Shown here piece by piece: positions 46,169 to 57,650 of a stretch of 64,000 bases of DNA (position 1 is the first letter of the stretch; every line of letters begins with the position of its first letter). The position numbers were made by a program, and so were the translations under genes. The notes under the pieces were generated by a model. The model saw nothing but the letters and a program-made list of their open reading frames with translations, was not told where the DNA came from and ran no database searches. Origin of the DNA: Hyaloraphidium curvatum (taxonomy: Eukaryota; Monoblepharomycota; Hyaloraphidiomycetes; Hyaloraphidiales; Hyaloraphidiaceae); assembly GCA_025558095.1 (NCBI GenBank), contig JAIVFI010000004.1, positions 893,335 to 957,334 on the forward strand. Direction: 5' to 3'.

Positions 46169-47228
46169 ATGGCGCGCGCTATCTTGCCCGTCGCCCTCGT
46201 CCTTCTCGCGGCCGCGATGGCCGCGGCGTCGCCGGCTCCGTCGGTTGCACTGCCTTGCGAGTCATCACGTCGGGCTCACTTCCCTGCTCTGGACAGGCAC
46301 GCGGTGTTCAAGCGCTCGTGCGCGGAGTGTTCCGACGAATATTATTGGTGAGCATACCCGGGGCCCGTTGCCCGGTTCCCCGAGGGCCGCCCGCGATCCG
46401 CCTTGTGGAAACACCGTCTGACCCGCACCGTCCCCGCTTCTGGCGGGCAGCGAATTCGCCTACCCCGACGCGCCCGACGGCACCGTCGCGTGCGTGCGCT
46501 ACCCCGCCGGCCGCCGCCTGCTGTACCGGGCCTACGCCGCGCCGTGCGACGGATCGAACCCGTGCCAGAACGGCGGCACCTGCAGCTCGGGCACCTGCCT
46601 GTGCAGCCCGCCGTTCGAGGGGTCCAACTGCGAGGTGTGTTTCACCTGACCACTTTTGTGACTCCTCGAAGTTGACGACGCCCTCCTTCCGGGCACGGCA
46701 CGAAACAGACCTGCAACGCCGCGCAGTGCCAGAACGGCGGCACCCAGGTCCTCACCTGCGCGCAGGGCATGGGATGCCAGTGCTCTACCGGATGGTCCGG
46801 CCCCACGTGCGAGGTAGGCCCGCTGCGATTGCAACGCCGGGCCGGATCCGGGCACGCTGACGCCCCATGCAGCAAGCGATCGTCTGCGCCAACCAGCCGT
46901 GCAAGAACGGGGGCACATGCCAGGACTTTGGGACCTACGCCAGCTGCGCGTGCCCGCAGTATCTGACGGGGCCGACCTGCGAGGTTGGTTCGGCCGACGC
47001 CCGGTGCCTGCCGCCTCACCAACGGGCCTGACCTCGCGACCGTTCATCCGATCCAGGCCGTCGACTGCTCCGGCTCCAACCCTTGCTACAACGGAGGAAC
47101 CTGCTCGGGCGCAAAGTGCCTCTGCATGCCCGGCTATTCCGGGATCCTCTGCTGGGTGGGAGTCGTTCGTCGCGCAATGAGGCCGCTAGCATCTGACCGC
47201 CCGCGCCGTTCCGCAGACCCAGACCTAG
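46169..47228 (+). CDS. Secreted protein with a Cys module and four EGF-like repeats
   Basis: ATG 46169 gives a signal peptide (AILPVALVLLAAAMAAAS). The first module contains RSCAECSDEYY; a GTGAGC intron (46350-46444) joins it to CEFAYPDAPDGTVACV, matching the PAN-like protein at 42340-42938. Four EGF-like repeats follow, one per exon: CDGSNPCQNGGTCSSGTCLC; CNAAQCQNGGTQ ... CQCSTGW; CANQPCKNGGTC ... CACPQYL; CSGSNPCYNGGTCSGAKCLC. EGF repeats 1-3 end in a Glu codon, after which the intron starts at phase 0. The last short exon gives TQT and TAG 47226-47228. About 225 residues. EGF modules bind proteins outside the cell. EGF-per-exon architecture is classic in animals, rare in fungi. Confidence 0.75.
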
Positions 47229-47543
47229 AGAGGCTCGCGCGACATTGCCATTCGAGATTCCTGTACACTAGTATCATTGTTCCTCGCTTTCGATAAGTTG
47301 CACTGGGGAAGCTCTGCCTCGTTCGCGGCAGACGTCATCAAGTGGGCTAGCCTTAGTCCAACGCGGATCCGCATCCGCTATCGAGCTAGGATTTGAAGAT
47401 TGTAGCATCCCGCATCATCGATCCATCCGGGATGCGGACGATCCTCGATCGCCGATAGAGCTGGCTCTAGCTCTCCCCCGCCCGCAAGCGAACCTCCGCC
47501 CCGGACCCCGCCCGGGCGCGCATCGCGTCCCTCCACGCCGGCC
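47229..47543. other. Intergenic, no gene seen
   Basis: About 315 bases between two plus-strand genes. Nothing recognisable. Confidence 0.35.
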
Positions 47544-49662
47544 ATGGCCCAGAAAGGGACGCCCTCGCCCGTCGGCGCGACGCTGCGCGACGGCGGCGCC
47601 AACTTCTCGCTCTTTTCGCGGTCGGCGACCAAGGTCGAGCTCGTCCTGTTCGACGGCGACGCGCCGACGGAGACGATCGAGCTCGACTCCAACGAGAACC
47701 GCACGTACCATTATTGGCACGTCTTTGTCCCCGGCGTGAAGCACGGGCAGCTGTACGGATACCGCGTGTACGGCCGGAGCGACCCCGAGCGCGGGCTCGC
47801 GTTCAACCCGAGCAAGATCCTGCTGGACCCGTACGGGCGGGGCGTCCACATCCCGGACTCGTACGACCCCAAGCTCGCGACGGGGGACGCGGACAATGCC
47901 GCGGCGGCGATGAAGTCGGTCGTGGTCGACGTGTCGGGGTACGACTGGGGCGACGACGCGTTCCCGCGCACCCCGGCCGCGCAGACGGTCATCTACGAGA
48001 TGCACGCCGCGGGCTTCACCAAGAACCCCAACTCGGGCGTCGCCGAGGAGCTGCGGGGGACGTACCGCGGGATGATCGAGAAGGTCCCGTACCTCCGCGA
48101 GCTGGGCGTGACGGCCGTCGAGCTGCTCCCCGTGCACGCGTTCGACCCCAAGGCCGCGCCCAGAGGGGTCAACTACTGGGGATACCAGAGCATCGGGTTC
48201 TTTGCCCCGCACCCGCTCTTCGCCGCCGACAAATCGCCCGGCGGCGCGGTGGACGAGTTCCGCGACCTCGTCAAGGCGCTGCACAAGGCCGGCATCGAGG
48301 TCATCCTGGACGTGGTGTTCAACCACACCGCCGAGGGCGGCGACGACGGCCCCTTCCTGTCCTTCCGCGGCATCGACCAGGCCGCCTACTACATCCTCTC
48401 GCCCGAGGGCAGCCACACCAACTACTCGGGCTGCGGAAACACCTTCAGCGGCAACAACGCCATCGCGCGGCGGCTGATCGTCGACTCGCTCGTGTACTGG
48501 GTCAAGGAGCTGCACGTGGACGGTTTCAGGTTCGACCTGGCATCGATCCTGACGAGGGACGAGTGCGGCCACCCGGTCGACAACCCGCCGGTGCTGTGGG
48601 ACATCGAGACGTGCCCGGAGCTGGCGGGGACCAAGCTGATTGCCGAGGCGTGGGACGCGGGGGGGCTGTATCAGGTCGGCTCGTTCGTGGGGGACTACTG
48701 GCGCGAGTGGAACGGGAGGTGGGCCGGCGTGCGGCAAATGCGGTGCCGTGGGGTCCTGATCGTCCCCTCCCCGCGCGTGCAGATTCCGGGACGAAGCGCG
48801 CGACTTTTTCCGCGGCATGCCCGGGGCCGTGCAGCGCTTCGCGGACCGGCTGCTTGGCAGCGTCGAGATCTACGCGCACGAGAACCGCGAGCCGGAGCAG
48901 TCCGTCAATTTTGTCGCCTGCCACGACGGGTTCACGCTCAACGACGTGGTCACGTACGACAACAAGCACAACGAAGCCAACGGCGAGGACAACAGGGACG
49001 GGTCGGACGACAACAAGTCGTGGAACTGCGGCGTGGAGGGCCCCACGGACGACCCCAAGATCGAGGCCCTGCGCAACAGGCAGGTCAAGAACTTCCTCGC
49101 CGTGACCATCATGGCCATCGGCCTGCCGATGATCTACATGGGCGACGAGGTGCGGCACACGCAGAAGGGCAACAACAATTGCTACGCCATGGACAACGAG
49201 CTGTCGTGGTTCGACTGGGACGACCTGGCGAGGCACCCGGACGTGCTGCGGTTCACCAAGCTGCTGATCAAGCGGCGGGTCACGCGCACCGTGGAGCACG
49301 AGCGCAGGCGGATGACGCTGTCGGACCTCATGTCGCGGGCCAAGATCACGTGGCACGGGGTGGAGCTCAACCAGCCGGACTGGTCGCAGTCCTCGCGCGC
49401 CGTGGCGCTCGAGCTGCTGACCCGCACGGGCGGGTTCAACGCGTACATGATCTTCAACTCGTTCTGGGAGCAGCTTGATTTTGAGCTGCCGCCGGCGCCG
49501 GCGGACAGGCCGTGGAAGCTGTGGTTCGACACGTTCCTGCCGACCGGGGAGGACATTGTGGACTTTGAGGCGGCGAGGCCGTTCACCGGGAAGGAGTACC
49601 CGGCGGGGCCGCGTTCGGTGGTGTTCCTGTTCCACGACCTCGAGCCAGAGTCGTTCGAGTGA
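47544..49662 (+). CDS. Glycogen debranching enzyme of the isoamylase type (GlgX/TreX-like)
   Basis: ATG 47544 leads into a CBM48-type domain (GATLRDGGANFSLFSRSATK) and then a GH13 catalytic barrel: GVTAVELLPVHAFD, VILDVVFNHTAEG, the nucleophile motif HVDGFRFDLASIL, the acid/base motif LIAEAWDAGGLY, and NFVACHDGFTLNDVVTYDNK. The C-terminal beta domain ends FLFHDLEPESFE at TGA 49660-49662. Intron 48719-48782 interrupts the Arg codon of WNGRFRDEARDF. About 685 residues, close to bacterial GlgX and archaeal TreX. It hydrolyses alpha-1,6 branches in glycogen. Most fungi use the unrelated amylo-1,6-glucosidase (Gdb1), so a bacterial or plastid-lineage origin is likely. All catalytic residues are present. 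Confidence 0.88.
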
Positions 49663-49948
49663 TCTTTTTGGGGCGGGCGTCACATATCGACTATTTGCGA
49701 GTGTATATGGAGACCAGGGATGGGCAATGAAAGTTATCCGAGGCGCAAGGTAGCTGTTGATGAATGACTTACTATGATTCGAAACTCCGGCATCCCGCAT
49801 CCGGCGGCCACAGGTCCGGGCGGGGAGGAACCCGAGCGTTCATGGAGTTGCTCGATCGCGCGATCCCGGCCGGCCAACTCCCCGCCTCGCCGACGAACGG
49901 CGCACTCAACGCGCCCGCCGCCTTTCCCAGCCGCCTCTCTCGCTCGGA

Positions 49949-52900
49949 ATGGACGTCAGCGTGTCGCCCGCGGCGGCGGCCGGCGGCGCGGCGGCGCCCT
50001 CCGCGGCGCGGCCCGCGCCCGTCGTGACGTTCGCCGGCGATTCCGCTTCGGAGGACGAGGCGCCGGAAAGACGCCCGCTGCTGCGCAAAAACCACGCGAC
50101 CGCGCCGGCGCGCGTGCGGAGGCCGTCCTCCTCTTCACTGAGTGCCCCGGTGCTCCCCGAGAAGCGCCCCGCGTCGGCGTGGCAGATCGTCAAACTGGTG
50201 CTGTGGGCGACCGGCGTGGTGCTCACCGTGCTGCTGCTGCTGCTGGCACTCAGGCTCGGCGCCGTGGCCGGCGGCGGCGGGTCGGGTGGAGGCGGCGGCG
50301 GGACTTCGCCGGGAGGTGCGTTCGCGGTTCCTGCACAGGGAGACGCGTCGGTTGACCGATCTTTCTCGTGATTTCCTCTCCAAAAATCATCAACTTCCCT
50401 CATTTACATCTGCAACGCATCTGCAGACCCGGGGGTGCCCGCCGGCCCGTGGTTCCCGCCGGGGCACAACCTCTCCACTGCGCCAGTGGCCTACGACGGC
50501 CGCTCCCTCTTCATCGACGGCGAACGCGTCATCCTCATCTGCGGCGCCGTGCACTACCCGCGCAGCCACGAGTCCGAGTGGCGGGGCATCATGAAGGCCG
50601 CCAAGGAGGTGGGCGGCAGCCGCGAGTGCCACGCCCTCCCAGGGAGCTCACCCGCCGCCGTGCACCTTTCCAGGGCGGCCTCAACTGCATCGAGACCCTC
50701 GTCTTCTGGAACCTCCACGAGCCGTCCTACCGCGAGTACGACTGGCGCACCGGCAACCGCGACCTCGCGGGCTTCCTCCGCACCGCCCAGGAGGAAGGCC
50801 TGTACGTCGTCCTCCGGCTCGGGCCGTACATCTGCGGGGAGTGGAACTACGGCGGCATCCCGGCTTGGCTGCTGTCGCGGAAGCTGTTCCCCGACGGGGT
50901 GCAGTTCAGGACCTACAACAAGGCGTGGATGAGCGAGTCGCGCACCTTCATGGAGGCCGCGCTGGCGGTCGCAAGGCCGTTCCTGCGCACCGAGCGCGGC
51001 GGGGGGCCGGTGGTGCTGCTGCAGATCGAGAACGAGTACGGGTGGCTGGAGGACTTCAACGGCGAGGCGGGGCGGAAGTACGCGGACTGGTGCGCCGCGA
51101 CGGGGAGGGAGATGGTGCCGGAGCTGCCGTGGTTCATGTGCGCGCAGGACAACAGGGAGGACGTGATGAACACCTGGTGGGTGGCGGCCGGGCTCGTCGG
51201 AATCTCACGAGGTTCTGACTACGTGCTCTACGTCATCGCACAGCAACGGATTCTATTGCGACCAGGTACTGCGTCTGCCTTGCCGTTCCGGAGCCCGCTC
51301 ACCGCGACCGTCCCGCAGTGGATCAACGGCCACCGTGCGCGGCACCCGCACCAGCCTCCCATCTGGACCGAGGCCTGGTCCGGCTGGTTCCAGAAGTGGG
51401 GCGAGCCCAAGCCCGTCCGCCCCGCCGAGGACCTCGCCTTTGCGGTCGCCAGGTGGTTCGCCTACGGCGGCGCGGGGATCAACTACTACGTGGGTCGCCC
51501 GATCCGCGCGAACGCGCCTTTGCTGATCTTCCCGCCCCTCATCTTCCCGCCCGCGAACCAGATGTACTACGGCGGCACCAACTTTGGCCGCACCGCCGGC
51601 GGCCCCCTCATCACTTCATCGTACGACTACGACGCCCCCATCCGCGAGACCGCGCACCTCCCCGCGGTCCCCAAGCACGCGCACCTGGCCGCGCTGCACC
51701 GCCTCGTGCAGGCGCACGCGCCCGCGCTTCTGTGGTCCCCTCCGGCGTCGCCCAAGGGGGAGATCGTTCTGCTCAGCGCGCAAGGGCACGGCAAGGAGGT
51801 TTACGGGAACTGGCTCGAGGTGCACGTGTTCGGGGACCCGGCCGAGGAGTCGCAGACGGGGCAGGTCGCGTTCCTGTCCAACATCGCGGCGGACGGGCAG
51901 GCCGAGGTCGAGTGGCGCGGGGTCAAGGTCAACCTCAAGGCGTGGAGCGTGGTCGTCCTGACCCGCGCGGCCAAGGGCCCGTGGACGGTGCGGTACGACA
52001 GCTCGGACGCCAAGGAAAAGGCCGACAAGAAACCCCCGCCGCCGGCGAAGCGCACCCCCTCGGCGGTGTTCTCCGCCCCCGAGCCGGTGGTCGGCCTGCC
52101 CGAGGGCTACCCCCCCGACCCGCGCAAGCCGCGCTCGCGCACGATCCGCAACGCGGAGCAGGTGCGCAACACCCTCGACGCGAGCGACTACCAGCTCCAC
52201 CGGCTGCTCTACACCCCGCCCGCGGGCGAGCGGCGCGGGCTCCGCTTCGAGATCACCCTCACGGGGGTGGCCGAGCTGGGCTACGTCTACGTGGCCAACG
52301 GGACCTGCGGCGGGTGTTCGGGCGGGGGCAACCTCGCGTGCCGGTGCCATGTGTACGGTCCGGCGGCGCTGGCGAGGCGGCAGGAAGGCGACGATCCGGT
52401 GCCGGTACCCCCCGAGCCGCGGCCGCCGTCGGACGTGCCGGCCGATGTGGGGGTGCTCACCTGCACGGTCGGGCTGGACAACTACGGGGCCAGGCTGGAG
52501 GAGGTGGCAAAGGGGATCACGGGCAAGGTGGAGGTCGACGGGGTGGACGTGGGTGGGATGGAGTGGAAGGTCTACGCGGGGCTCTACGGGGAGGCGATGC
52601 AGGTTGGTGGTGCTCTGGGATGTCGTCCTGTCCCCTCGCTGACCTCCCGGATTCTCCACCAACAGTTCTACGACCCCGCCAAGTACCCCATCCTCGCGGG
52701 CGCCCACGCCAACCGCACCTTCAACCCCTGGCTCCCTCACCGCACGCCCTACATCCCCGGCCACCCCCCCGCCTGGTTCCGCCTCTCCTTCCCGCCCCTG
52801 CCCGCCAAGCCCGCCGACGCACCCGTCTTCCTGGACCTCTCGGACATGGGCAAGGGCTTCGCGTGGATCAACGGCCACCCCCTGGGGCGCTACTGGAACG

Positions 52901-53217
52901 CCACGAGCGCCTCGTCGTTCGCCGTGCCCGCCCAACCGCTCGGGGAGCGCGAACGGCTGGCCTGGCGCGCGGCGCACGGGTACGACCTCCCGCCCACCCC
53001 CGACGCGCAGGCCGCCACGAAGCCCGGGCCGGCGTGCGACTACCGCGGCCCCTTCGACCCGTGGAAGTGCGCCCGCGGGCGGGGGCAGGAGTCGCAGGGG
53101 CTGCTGTACGTGCCGCGGGCGTGGGTGCAGGGCGGGGCCGAGGTGGTGCTGTTCGAGGAGGTGCCGGCGGGGTTGGACCCGGGGAGCGTGAGGATGCAGG
53201 TGGGCGAGGGGGCTTGA
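49949..53217 (+). CDS. GH35 beta-galactosidase, membrane-anchored, plant-like
   Basis: ATG 49949 starts a Ser/Pro/Ala cytosolic tail with an anchor near residues 72-95 (IVKLVLWATGVVLTVLLLLL), making it type II. The GH35 barrel contains RLGPYICGEWNYGGIP, the acid/base motif QIENEYGW, INTCNGFYCD-like residues, and WTEAWSGWFQKWG, holding the nucleophile Glu, as in plant beta-galactosidases (TENWTGWF). Then QMYYGGTNFGRTAGGP and YDYDAPIRE. About six introns are removed: after TSPG (50317-), after KAAKE, after MNT, after CDQ, after GINYY, and after GEAMQ. One is known by position because it rebuilds the CNGFYCDQ-WINGH run. The beta-rich C-terminus has GKGFAWINGHPLGRYWN and ends VRMQVGEGA at TGA 53215-53217. 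It removes terminal galactose from glycans on the lumenal or extracellular side. Confidence 0.85.
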
Positions 53218-53404
53218 TTGGTTGCGTTCGGGCGCGGGTGCGCGGGGATCGGGGACCGGGGCGGCATTGGAGGCGGGAGCGCGGGCTCCGCGGTGTATAC
53301 CAGTGGGTTGGGTAGACGGACCGACGGCGATCATCGTCCGGACGCTGGTCGGTTGGCGTGTGCATGTTCGCTGCCGATAAATCCGCCCAGGAGGCACGAC
53401 GGAC

Positions 53405-55071
53405 CTAGGCCACCGGGCACGCGCTCTCGAGCGTGACAAACACCCCCAGCCCCCGCAGGATGCCCCACAGCCCCACGACGACGGTCAGCGCGGTGAAGAG
53501 CAGCGTCCGCAGCGCGGAAAACGACACGGCGAAGCCCATGAACCGCGCCGTGAGGCCCGGATCTCCGACGAAGGCGTCGATCGCGGCGAGGTGAGTGCGC
53601 ACGCGGCCCTGCGCGTCCAGGTCGTGCGGGGACGAGGCGGGCGGGGCGGAGAGGAGCAGGTCGCGGAGGGAGGAGGCGGCGGTGCGGTAGAGGTCCGCCA
53701 CGGCGTCGGCCTCGCGGTTGGCCAGCGCCGTCTGCGCCAGGTCGTGCGCCAGGACGGCGAGCTGCCACGCCCCGCTCGCGAGCCCCCAGAGCGGGATGCA
53801 TCCCGACGCGGCGGCGCAGACGATGCCGACGAGGAAGACGTCCGCGACGAGGGTGACGGCGACGACGGTGCGGAGCGAGGCGGCGCCGCGGTTGCGCGCG
53901 CGGACGTGCGCGGCAAAGGCGCGGGAGAGGCGTGCGTATTCGAGGTCCGCGCCCGGAGGTTCCGAGGGCGGCAAGTCGCCGCGGTGATGCAGGGATGCGG
54001 CGCAACGAGAGACGAGGTCGTCGAGTGCCAGGGAGGCGGCGCGGCGGCGGAGGCGGAGGTCCAGGCGGATCGGGACGAGGTTGAGGTGCCAGAACCAGAG
54101 ATTGAGGTAGTTGGATGTGAGCACGGCCACCTGAATGGCGACTGCAAAGAGCATCGCGTGAGAGTGCACCCGATCGCGCAGTGCGACGGGCACCCACGTC
54201 CCACGGAGGCAAACGCCGCCGCCCACCACGTCGCCCAGAAGGCGCTCCCCAGGGTCACCCACAGCGTCCAGAACCTGGCCACCGGCCAGACGTACAAACC
54301 GATGGGCACCTCGAGCGCGATGCTGAGGGAGCGCAGGATGCCGTCCGTGCGGGGGTAGGTGCCGCAGCATCCGGGGCGCGGGCACGGGCATAGCGGGTCG
54401 CGAGGCTGGTGGCGGACGAGGGGCGGGGAGGGGTCGGGGGTGGCACCGGTGCCGAGGCCGGTGAGGAGCATCCAGCGGAACAGGCCGCCCAGGACGTGGT
54501 CGTCGAATGTCTGCTCGGGGGCCGCCGGGGCCTGTCCTTTGCCGAGTTCCTCGTCCTTGCCGGCTTCGCCCTGCGCGCCCTCGGGGTCCGCGGAGGTACC
54601 GCCACCATCCAACGAGAAAAGGCGGAAGCCGGTGACGCTCCAGTCCCAGATGACGCAGTCCGCCGCGAACGCTGCGGTGGCTGCGGCCAGGCTCCCCGTC
54701 GAGAAGCGCCCCGTCGGCGGTGCAAAGTGCCACAGCAGCCCCCACATCGGGATTTGGATCGCGTCCCACGGCAGCCGGTGGTACGCCGACACGGGCAGCG
54801 TCAGCCGCGCGAGCCTGAAGAAGGACCGCAGCGCGCCGGCGCGGGCGGCTCCGAGGATGCGCAGCGCCGCGGAATACGTCAGCGGGGCGGCCTGTCGTGC
54901 GGCCGCCCCGCGATCCATCGTCCGATCGTCGGCGGAAGGCGGCGGGAACAGCGCCGCCCATTCGGCGGGCGAGAAGCGGAACGGGGCGTCGGCGTCGGCC
55001 GCTCGCAGAGGTAGCAGCTCCGCGTCATCCCGGCCGTCCGTGCCTTCCGCATCCTCGGCGGGCTCCACCAT
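53405..55071 (-). CDS. Multipass membrane protein of unknown function
   Basis: ATG 55071 gives an acidic N-terminus, then hydrophobic segments including IQIPMWGLLWHFAP, FATADCVIWDW-like and SIALEVPIGLYVWPVARFW. One intron near 54152-54208 (GTGGGT...CTTTGCAG) joins AAFASVG to LAIQVAVLTSNYLNLWFWHLNLVP. The C-terminal part has more spans (VVAVTLVADVFLVGIVCAAASG; FTALTVVVGLWGILRGLG) and ends ESACPVA at TAG 53405-53407. About 535 residues and probably six to eight spans. I do not recognise the family. It is convergent with the beta-galactosidase gene (188 bases apart). Confidence 0.6.
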
Positions 55072-55639
55072 GCTCAGGCCAAAGAGTTACGTCACGCTAC
55101 GCCCGCGGGTCGGGGCTGTGGAAGCGCGCCACCCCGGAGGCATTTGGTTGTCCTCAGGCTCTCCCCCGGCCGATCGGGCAGAAGCTTCCCCAATCGCCCC
55201 GATACCTGCGTGCCCATCCTGTTCCATCCGGTCCCGAAGTAGCAAAGCGGATGGCTTAAAGCCTGCTGGCTTGCTTTTGTCCCGTTGCCGTCGACTGGTC
55301 CCGGCAAACCCCGAGGTGGAAGGAGGCATCGGGGAAACCGGCATCCGGAGTTCAATCCAGGCATCGAATCGCATCCAGCACTTAATCATCCGTGTCGTTC
55401 CGAACGGGTCTCCTTCCGGATAGTCGGATGAACGGGGCCAGGCCCGCAAGCGAAGCCCCGATCCCGCGATCGCCGCGCGCAAGGCCAGCGCGGTCAGGGC
55501 CCCCTCACAAACTCCGGAATCGGCGCAACAGGGCAGCCAACGACGATGCCGACCGACCGTGGGTCTCCACGCATGAGCTGCGTGCGCCGGCTGACGCGAT
55601 TCGCTGCCCGCGGCCGTTTCGGGGCTGCCTCTCCCCGGC
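55072..55639. other. Intergenic, divergent promoters
   Basis: About 570 bases between the membrane protein (minus) and the NTF2-like gene (plus). Only overlapping chance frames. Confidence 0.35.
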
Positions 55640-56180
55640 GTGTCTCCCCCTCCGGACGCGCCCCTCCGTTCTCCCCGCGCCCGCTCCCGCTCCCGCCGAA
55701 TAGTGGAAGTCGCCAACGCGTACTTCAAGTGCCGCCTGGCCAACGACGTCAACGGCGCGCTGGCGCTCGTGACCGACGGTGGGCGCCGAACGCACCCTGC
55801 CGGCGAACGGAACAGCGGGCTGACCCGCAGCGGCAGACGTGGTGCTCGAGTCCTCGCGAGACGGCAAGTTCTCGGGCAAGGAGGAGCTCAAGAGTGCGTC
55901 CCCGCCCGGCGGCGCCGAGGCCCGGAAGGCCCGCTGATCCCGTTCCGGCAGAGTACCTCGAAAAGACCCCGCCGACCGGGACCTGGGACGAGGCAGCCAC
56001 CCTCGAGGTACCTCCGCTGCTGCCGATCCGCCCGATGGCCGGTTCGCTGACGACGGGACGCAGGACGGCCACCCGGTGATCAAGGGCAAGGTCAAGTTCA
56101 TGTTCATCCCCGTGAGCGTCAAGGCGACCTTCACTATCCGGGACGGCAAGGTGGCGCACATCACCATCGGGCAGGCTTGA
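55640..56180 (+). CDS. NTF2/SnoaL-like small protein
   Basis: Starting at ATG 55640, the spliced product has VEVANAYFKCRLANDVNGAL ALVTD, then DVVLESSRDGKFSGKEELK, YLEKTPPTGTWDEAATLE and DGHPVIKGKVKFMFIPVSVK ending ATFTIRDGKVAHITIGQA. This is the pattern of NTF2/SnoaL-like domains: an N-terminal helix, then a curved sheet forming a ligand pocket. Three introns (about 55782-55836, 55896-55951 and 56010-56067) keep the frame. About 130 residues with no signal peptide. Members bind or isomerise small molecules; specific function unknown. The start is not certain because other ATGs lie nearby. Confidence 0.55.
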
Positions 56181-56638
56181 TGTGGGATACGGATTGGGAG
56201 GAGGGGTGGGGAACGGGCGAGTGAGAGGTGGGGCGCGAAGTGCGGTGGTGGGACGGGGGCGTAGGCGGGGGAAATCATCGGCCGCGACTCTTTAGGGTGG
56301 TGAATCCAAGTGCCACCCCTCGAAGCAGACCACATCGGGGGCTCATCCTCGTCGAGGAATCGACTCGGTCGCCGCGCCTGACCAGGTTGCCGGTCTTTGG
56401 CCATCTCCGCCTCACCCCAGATGCCGTCGCACCCGCCAGTTGCGACGCTGCATGCGCCGGAAGCGGAGCTCGCAATCATAGTTAATGGAGAGTGGCAGTC
56501 TGCAGGCGATGCGATACCGCGAGCGGGCTGGCCGGGGCTGGTGTTTCCGCCGAACCGACTACGGCGGTGCTGCTTCCCTGAACGTTCCACTCCGTCCACC
56601 GACGCCCTCCATCGCCGACGCATCTCATCGCTCCCGCC
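56181..56638. other. Intergenic, no gene seen
   Basis: About 460 bases between two plus-strand genes. Nothing recognisable. Confidence 0.35.
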
Positions 56639-57228
56639 ATGCCCTCCCCGCCGCCCTCCGCCGACGACCGCGCGCTCGCCTACGCGTGGGCCGGCCTCGC
56701 TTCCCTCGGCGCGCGCCTCCCCGCGTCCGTCACCTTCTCGCGCATCCGCGCCGCGCTCTCCCCGATCGCTTCCCGCGGCAACCGCTGCACGCTCGAATAC
56801 GCCGTGCCCCCCTCCGAGGACAACGGGTTCGGCGCGATGTACGGCGGGTCGACGGTCTGCCTGGTCGACTACGCGACGTCGCTGGCGCTGCTCCTGGACG
56901 GCGCGGGGCACGCGGGGGCCAGCCTCGACATCCAGGTGCAGTTCGTCGGGTTCGCGAGGGTGGGGGAGGTGCTGGTGGTGAAGGCGTGGGTGGACAGGAA
57001 AACCAGGACGGCGGCGTTTGCCAGGTGCGAGGTCAGGAAGAAGGGTGGGTGCGCCGGGGCGGGCCGCAGACGGGATGCGAGTTGACGCATCGCGATCGTG
57101 CCGGTGAAGGTGTGGAGGGAGAGGCGGTGCTCGTGGCGACGGCGAGCCACACCAAGGCGATCATGAACACGCCGCAGGTGGAGCCGGCGGAGTGGTACCG
57201 CGGCCCGGGGAGCAAGGCCACGATGTGA
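56639..57228 (+). CDS. Hotdog-fold acyl-CoA thioesterase (ACOT13/PaaI-like)
   Basis: ATG 56639 gives about 175 residues. After a short helix, the hotdog motif appears: LEYAVPPSEDNGFGAMYGGSTVCLVDYATSLALLL, in which the G-x-MYGG-x-x-x-x-L-x-D motif is the thioesterase hallmark, then SLDIQVQFVGFARVGEVLVVKAWVDRKTRTAAFARCEV. Intron about 57046-57110 leads to GEAVLVATASHTKAIM. Stop at 57226-57228. These enzymes hydrolyse acyl-CoA to the free acid and CoA. The Asp in CLVDYA is the usual catalytic position. No targeting signal is obvious. Confidence 0.7.
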
Positions 57229-57650
57229 TACGCCGAAGCGAATCATGTACAGAGTCGATACCAGCAACTCGTTCTGCACCTTCCCGAGAACCGAGGCGCT
57301 CGGGTCCCTCCCTCGACCGGCACCTTGGGCACTTCCCGCGCGGGCGATGGCTCCTTCTGCGTCCCAAATAACATCGTCTGCCCCTTCCGAAACCCCACCT
57401 TCCTAACCGTCCCGCTCCGCAGCCGCTCGTCCGCGATCCGCACCGCCCGAGGTGCCTCTCCCAACACTCCTGCCGGCCGGAGGACGCCGAGACGGGTTCT
57501 CGGGCTCCAGCCGTGCAATCAGTATCACCTTCTCGCCATTCGGTAGCGCCGTTTCCCTCCCCGGTCGCTCCAGCTCGGGAGATTCGCCCATGATGGTGGT
57601 CGGGCCAGCGTCCGCTCTCAGCACCAACCGCAACCTTTCCCTCCCCAAAC
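57229..57650. other. Intergenic, no gene seen
   Basis: About 420 bases between two plus-strand genes. No feature recognised. Confidence 0.35.
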
